Shown here: one piece after another, positions 7,233 through 10,894 of the stretch
Numbering within the stretch: the first letter of the stretch is position 1
How the letters are laid out: the number at the start of each line of letters is the position of its first letter
The notes under the pieces: generated by a model
What the model was told of the DNA's origin: nothing
Database searches by the model: none
The model's input: only the letters and a program-made list of their open reading frames with translations
Origin: Bacillota bacterium
Lineage (GTDB): Bacteria; Bacillota; Clostridia; Lachnospirales; Lachnospiraceae
Assembly: GCA_023419655.1 (NCBI GenBank)
Contig: JAEZXP010000132.1
Coordinates: forward strand, 1-10,894
Direction: 5' to 3'
DNA length: 10,894 nucleotides
Made by a program: the position numbers and the translations under genes

Positions 7233-7291
7233 TGGCAACTTTGTGCCTTCGGCCCAAAGTTTGCGGACTAGAGGAAAGGCATGGTTATTAG
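7217..7291 (+). CDS. Putative 24-residue leader peptide upstream of the ABC ATPase
   Basis: A small ORF, ATG at 7217 to TAG at 7289-7291. It has a good ribosome binding site (GGGAG at 7204-7208, 8 bases from the ATG). The product starts MKIFQLATLCLRPKVCGL and ends in a charged tail with Glu, Glu, Arg, His, Gly and Tyr. It contains two Cys (10 and 16) and is neither a signal peptide nor a known toxin that I recognise. Its stop lies 11 bases inside the ABC ATPase gene in a different frame, so ribosomes finishing it would be at the ABC start. Together with the two hairpins this looks like a regulatory leader peptide. It is too short for coding statistics to be convincing. Confidence 0.45.
   Translation: MKIFQLATLCLRPKVCGLEERHGY
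7235..7264 (+). promoter_or_regulatory. Hairpin 2 in the ABC operon leader, exclusive with a helix that would mask the ABC start
   Basis: The arms GCAACTTTGTGC (7235-7246) and GCCCAAAGTTTGC (7252-7264) pair around the loop CTTCG (7247-7251). There is one mismatch (7244 with 7254) and one bulged base (7262), giving 11 pairs. No run of T follows, so it is not an intrinsic terminator. Bases 7243-7249 (GTGCCTT) can instead pair with 7276-7282 (AAGGCAT), which holds part of the ribosome binding site and the first bases of the ABC gene. The two pairings cannot coexist, giving a plausible on/off switch. Confidence 0.5.
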
Positions 7292-8108
7292 TATGAAAAA
7301 CAAGGATGAATATATCATTGAAGTTAAAAATGCCAAGAAGATATATCGAATGGGTAAGGAAAAAATCGTCGCGGTGGATGATGTAAGCTTCTCAATTAAA
7401 CGGGGAGAATTCTGCTGCTTGTATGGTGCCTCCGGTTCAGGTAAATCTACTCTGCTGAACCTGATGGCAGGAATAGAGAAGCTTAGCAGCGGGCAGATAA
7501 TGATTAAAGGCCGCAACATACATAAAATGAGTGAGAAGGGGCTGGCGAAGTTCAGACAAAATACGTTGGGGTTCGTATTTCAGTCCTATAACCTGCTCAA
7601 TTCCATGACGGCCCTGGAGAATGTGGAGCTGCCGCTGGTATTTAAGCATATCAATACAAAGCGGAGACGCAAGATGGCAAGAGAGATGCTTAAGAATGTC
7701 GGTCTTGGCGATCGAATGAAGCACAAACCTAAGGAAATGAGCGGAGGACAGCAGCAAAGAGTCGGAATCGCCAGAGCATTTGTAAGTAATCCGGAGATTG
7801 TATTTGCCGATGAGCCTACGGGTAACCTGGATTCTAAGACCACGAAGGAAGTAATGGACATTATCAAGAATATGGCGAAGGCAAATAATCAAACGATTGT
7901 AATGGTAACGCATGACAAGGGATTAACGCAATATGCAGACCGGATTATCCATATATTTGACGGAAGGGTAGAGGAGATAATCGACCTCAAAAAAGAAAAT
8001 ACGGCCCAACAGGAAGAGACGGCCGAACCGGAAGTGACGGATACATATATAGAGCAGCCTGATGCTGTCTTGGCGGCAGATGTTATGCCTGCCAAAAGTT
8101 CAGGATAA
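7281..8108 (+). CDS. ABC transporter ATP-binding protein, LolD/MacB/FtsE-like
   Basis: A 275-residue ATPase subunit of the MacB/LolD class, whose complexes usually pair with FtsX-type permeases and drive export or mechanical work across the membrane. All motifs are intact: Walker A GASGSGKST (49-57), Q-loop Gln101, signature SGGQQ (154-158), Walker B IVFADEP with Glu178 (173-179), D-loop GNLDS (181-185) and H-loop His211. After about residue 235 an acidic, Glu/Thr/Ala/Pro-rich tail of about 40 residues extends beyond the usual core (LolD proteins are about 230 residues). The ATG at 7281 is preceded by AGAGGAAAGG, about 6 bases from its core. An ATG at 7293 is a possible alternative start with worse spacing. 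No permease lies in the window, so the partner is presumably downstream. Confidence 0.93.
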   Translation: MVISMKNKDEYIIEVKNAKKIYRMGKEKIVAVDDVSFSIKRGEFCCLYGASGSGKSTLLNLMAGIEKLSSGQIMIKGRNIHKMSEKGLAKFRQNTLGFVFQSYNLLNSMTALENVELPLVFKHINTKRRRKMAREMLKNVGLGDRMKHKPKEMSGGQQQRVGIARAFVSNPEIVFADEPTGNLDSKTTKEVMDIIKNMAKANNQTIVMVTHDKGLTQYADRIIHIFDGRVEEIIDLKKENTAQQEETAEPEVTDTYIEQPDAVLAADVMPAKSSG

Positions 8109-8185
8109 AGAATAAAAAATAATACATAAGGGTAAGCATTAGGAGCGTTTAACAGAAATAATAAAGGAAGTAGAGGGATTTTTGA

Positions 8186-10615
8186 ATGAAAAAAGCAATT
8201 GTATGGATATTGGTAATGGTTTTATCATTTTCTTTAGCAGGCGGACATCAGGTTACTGCCGCGAATGATGATTCACTTTTAACGTTTAGTGAAGATAACT
8301 TTAATCTTATAGTAAAGCCGGGTGAGAAAACCTATATTAAATTACCGGTCAGAACAAAAGGGGATTACATACTGGATCCGGTTCCCTCAATTGAGGCCGG
8401 TGCGGATTCTCCGTTTACGTTTTCAAAACCGACAATGATTTCGGAATATAATGTACCGGTTGTCATGATGACGGACAATATCACGGCATATATTGAATTT
8501 GAAGTTACCACAAAAGAAACTGCGGGTATAAAGTCTTATCCTGTAAACCTTAGAATTAAAGGTACATCATCTTTCACACAGGAAAGTGTAGATACGGTTC
8601 TTCCGTTTGAATTGAAGATTCTTGAAGAGAAGGCACCGTCACAGTTGACTGTGGGCAAAATTGAAAATGATAGTGTTATGTCAGGTAAAAAAGCCCTGTT
8701 ATCCTTTGTTGTTAAAAATGAAGGAGAAATTAAAGCCCGTAATGCATTTATGAGTATAGATTATGGCGATAGCGGAATTATCAGGGATTATTCAGCAGTC
8801 GACAGAAAAATTGGTGATTTAGGTCCCGGAGAAGAAGTGAAGATTTCCTTACCGGTGAATGTATCCCCCGCAGCTACAAGCGGAAAGAAAACACTGACGG
8901 CAAAATTTAGTTATAAAGATGTTGATGGAAGTGTATTTGAAGCCAGTTATGATTTTGCAATAAATGTTTTGGAGAATGAAAACATTCCGTCTGTAGATAT
9001 TAAAGAAATTGACAGAAGTAAAGTTTTAAAACCCGGTGAAGAATTCGACTTAAACCTTAGCATGATAAACTCCGGTGAGAATCCTGCTCAGGATGTAAGG
9101 GTTTCTATTGATGGCACAGATAGTAACTTTATTAAAAATTATCTTAGTGATTATATTTCAGCCAATAGCATTAGAGGTAACGGCTCCAAGGACGTCAAGG
9201 TTCCCTTGGTCGTATCGAGAAATGCTGCAAACGGATTTAATTCCTTGAAGTTGACGATACAATACACGGATAGTACCGGTATTGTATATACCAAAGAAAA
9301 AACCATATATATTGAAGTGGCTGCCGAAGAAAATAAGGGCGTAAATATTATCGTAAGCAATGTTAAACAGTCTCCGGAAAGACCTGCGGCAGGCGGAAAG
9401 CTGGAAGTGTCCTTTGACATCGAGAATAAGAGTGCTGTTGATTTGAATGAATTCAAACTGGAGCTTAAGAATCTTACGGGAAATACTTTTATTCCGGTAT
9501 CCTCTGACCCTTATCAATATATAGGTGTAATTAAGGCCGGAGCAACAAAGAGAGTTACAGTTTCCTTGAATGTATCTGAGAATATTCCTGAGGGCTTGAA
9601 TACCCTTTCGGTTGCATATTCTTACATAGGCGGCTCAGACAGTGTGGAAATACCGGTACGTAACGTTGAGAACGATACGCTTGACGGGACCAGTAAGCCA
9701 AGGCTGATTGTCAGTAATTATGATACAGATGTTGAGCAGCTAAAAGCGGGAGATGTATTCAATCTTGCTTTTGAGATTCGCAATACACATTCATCCGTAG
9801 CTGCCAAGAATATAATAATTAGCATATCCGGAAAGGCACCGGGAGGACAGGAGGTTTTCTCCGTAACGCAGGGAAGTAATAATTTCTTTGTCAACAAAAT
9901 AGGTGCAGGTGAGACCTTCTCGGGAACATTGGAGATGAAGGTTAAGTCGGATACGGCTACGAATGCCTACCCTATCTTTGTTAACATAGAATATGAATAT
10001 GATGGAATCGAACCGAATCCCACGACCGGTGAAATTGGTGAGAAGGAGCAGCATGAGCTGAATTTGCAGGTTGCTGAGAATGCCAGACCGGTAGTAGATT
10101 ATGTACAGGTATATTCATGGGATGGCGGTGTTATTGTAAATTCCCCTGCAACGTTGGCATTTGAGTTTTATAATATGGGAAAATCCATGTTGAATAATGT
10201 AATAGCTACTGTAGAAGGTGACTTCATTAACTCAAGCGGCAATATGTATTTTATGGGTAATGTAAATGCCGGTGACCGTTCTTATGCTGAATTTGAAGTA
10301 TTACCCACTGTAGAGGGTATGGCCCGGGGAACGGTAAGGATAACCTATGAAGACAGCAATGGGGATGAGCAGGTTTATACGAAGGAATTTGAAACCAATG
10401 TTATGGGAGAGCAGACGTGGAACCCGGATGTAGATGGCGGCATAGATGTATTTAATCCGGATACTGCGCAGGAGTCAAAGAAACCTATCCTTAAGACATG
10501 GATATTTGTAGTGATACAGGTCGTTATATTTATAGCATTTATACCTATTACCAGAAAAATAATCATCAGTGTATATAAGAACAAGCTTCGTAAAAAAGAA
10601 GAGAATATGATGTAG
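8186..10615 (+). CDS. Secreted, membrane-anchored protein with about six CARDB/COG1361-like beta-sandwich repeats
   Basis: An 809-residue exported protein. The N-terminus MKKAIVWILVMVLSFSLAGG, followed by VTAA before Asn27, is a signal peptide. About six repeats of 105-125 residues follow (approximately 30-147, 152-264, 267-378, 385-492, 505-628 and 634-738). Most carry the same plan: a strand ending in VSN or similar, a proline-glycine or alanine-glycine turn (KPGEEF, AGGKLE, KAGDVF), an FxxxN stretch with Asn-Gly or Asn-Ser (VKNEG, MINSGENP, IRNTHS), a GxLGPGE- or GAGE-like turn, and a final tyrosine-rich strand (SYKDVDG, QYTDSTG, TYEDSNG). This is typical of CARDB/NEW3-type domains in COG1361 proteins. 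A C-terminal membrane segment (about 770-790) and a basic tail anchor it. A role as extracellular partner of the neighbouring ABC ATPase is inferred. AGAGGG lies 8 bases before the ATG. Confidence 0.88.
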   Translation: MKKAIVWILVMVLSFSLAGGHQVTAANDDSLLTFSEDNFNLIVKPGEKTYIKLPVRTKGDYILDPVPSIEAGADSPFTFSKPTMISEYNVPVVMMTDNITAYIEFEVTTKETAGIKSYPVNLRIKGTSSFTQESVDTVLPFELKILEEKAPSQLTVGKIENDSVMSGKKALLSFVVKNEGEIKARNAFMSIDYGDSGIIRDYSAVDRKIGDLGPGEEVKISLPVNVSPAATSGKKTLTAKFSYKDVDGSVFEASYDFAINVLENENIPSVDIKEIDRSKVLKPGEEFDLNLSMINSGENPAQDVRVSIDGTDSNFIKNYLSDYISANSIRGNGSKDVKVPLVVSRNAANGFNSLKLTIQYTDSTGIVYTKEKTIYIEVAAEENKGVNIIVSNVKQSPERPAAGGKLEVSFDIENKSAVDLNEFKLELKNLTGNTFIPVSSDPYQYIGVIKAGATKRVTVSLNVSENIPEGLNTLSVAYSYIGGSDSVEIPVRNVENDTLDGTSKPRLIVSNYDTDVEQLKAGDVFNLAFEIRNTHSSVAAKNIIISISGKAPGGQEVFSVTQGSNNFFVNKIGAGETFSGTLEMKVKSDTATNAYPIFVNIEYEYDGIEPNPTTGEIGEKEQHELNLQVAENARPVVDYVQVYSWDGGVIVNSPATLAFEFYNMGKSMLNNVIATVEGDFINSSGNMYFMGNVNAGDRSYAEFEVLPTVEGMARGTVRITYEDSNGDEQVYTKEFETNVMGEQTWNPDVDGGIDVFNPDTAQESKKPILKTWIFVVIQVVIFIAFIPITRKIIISVYKNKLRKKEENMM

Positions 10616-10650
10616 AAGCATAATATCAGGGTATAGGAATGGAGGATTAT

Positions 10651-10894
10651 ATGAGTGAAGTAATCGTAATTGAAACAAATAAAATGACTGCTGCAGGTCA
10701 ATCCAGACCGACAAATCGTTCGGGTGTTGTTATAAATTCATCTGGGAATAGTACGAAGGTTGTCACCAATGAAGCGGCACCGGAAGATAGCGCGGTAGAT
10801 TCAGCAGTTGATGAACCGCTGGAAGAAGTGGTGGATGGAATGCCGGAAGGAGACCTGACAGAGACCGACGCGGATATAGATACCGATGAAGCTG
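10651..10894 (+). CDS. N-terminus of an acidic protein, third gene of the ABC operon (partial)
   Basis: An open frame begins at the ATG at 10651, with an excellent GGAGG site (10641-10645) 5 bases upstream, and stays open to the window edge (81 codons visible). It starts 35 bases after the CARDB-repeat gene. The visible part has no signal peptide and no membrane segment. After a polar, Ser/Asn/Thr-rich start it becomes strongly acidic from about residue 41 (EAAPEDSAVDSAVDEPLEEV and onward, many Asp and Glu, almost no basic residues). This looks like a disordered cytoplasmic extension in front of a further domain. By position it could be the missing FtsX/MacB-type permease with an unusual N-terminal extension, or an adaptor, but no sequence in the window shows this. 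Confidence 0.75.
   Translation, partial: MSEVIVIETNKMTAAGQSRPTNRSGVVINSSGNSTKVVTNEAAPEDSAVDSAVDEPLEEVVDGMPEGDLTETDADIDTDEA

Noticed and set aside
7437..7913. 158-codon minus-strand ORF
   Set aside because: Antisense shadow of the ABC ATPase gene, whose motifs are all intact in the + frame. No ribosome binding site or recognisable domain was seen.
9158..9517. 119-codon minus-strand ORF
   Set aside because: Antisense to the repeat-protein gene, overlapping another minus-strand frame; no supporting motif.

Overview
The window looks like chromosome from an AT-rich, low-GC Gram-positive anaerobe of the Clostridia, most like the Lachnospiraceae. The signs are strong GGAGG-type ribosome binding sites, AT-rich intergenic DNA with sigma-A type promoters, a single-membrane style of surface protein (signal peptide plus C-terminal anchor) and the protein families present. 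This placement is read by eye; no search was run. No mobile element, CRISPR array, tRNA or rRNA was seen. No gene-free stretch exceeds 300 bases; the two longest (173-399 and 7050-7216) hold regulatory sequence.

Layout. At the left edge is the start of a leftward gene for a single-pass membrane protein (1-172). It is divided from everything else by a divergent promoter region (173-399). Rightward from 400 runs a compact five-gene block: a MoxR-type AAA+ ATPase, a DUF58 membrane protein, a large TgpA-like membrane transglutaminase, a cytidylate-kinase-like P-loop protein and an AI-2E/PerM family membrane permease (ends 7049). Gaps of 10-11 bases inside the block suggest co-transcription; the larger 49-base gap before the kinase-like gene holds a possible internal promoter. 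MoxR, DUF58 and transglutaminase-like genes are a recurrent trio in bacteria and are thought to act together in assembling or maturing envelope proteins, although the substrate is generally unknown.

After an AT-rich regulatory region (7050-7280) comes a second rightward group. A 24-codon leader ORF sits over two hairpins. It is followed by a LolD/MacB-type ABC ATPase, an 809-residue secreted protein made of about six CARDB/COG1361-like beta-sandwich repeats with a C-terminal membrane anchor, and the start of an acidic protein that leaves the window. This resembles an ABC machine whose extracellular part is a tower of Ig-like repeats instead of an HlyD-type adaptor.

The most novel-looking item is the leader at 7199-7293. 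Its first hairpin holds the leader start codon in its apex. Its second hairpin cannot form together with an alternative helix that would cover the ABC gene's ribosome binding site and start codon. The leader stop overlaps the ABC start. This arrangement fits translational attenuation or coupling, which I infer from sequence alone.
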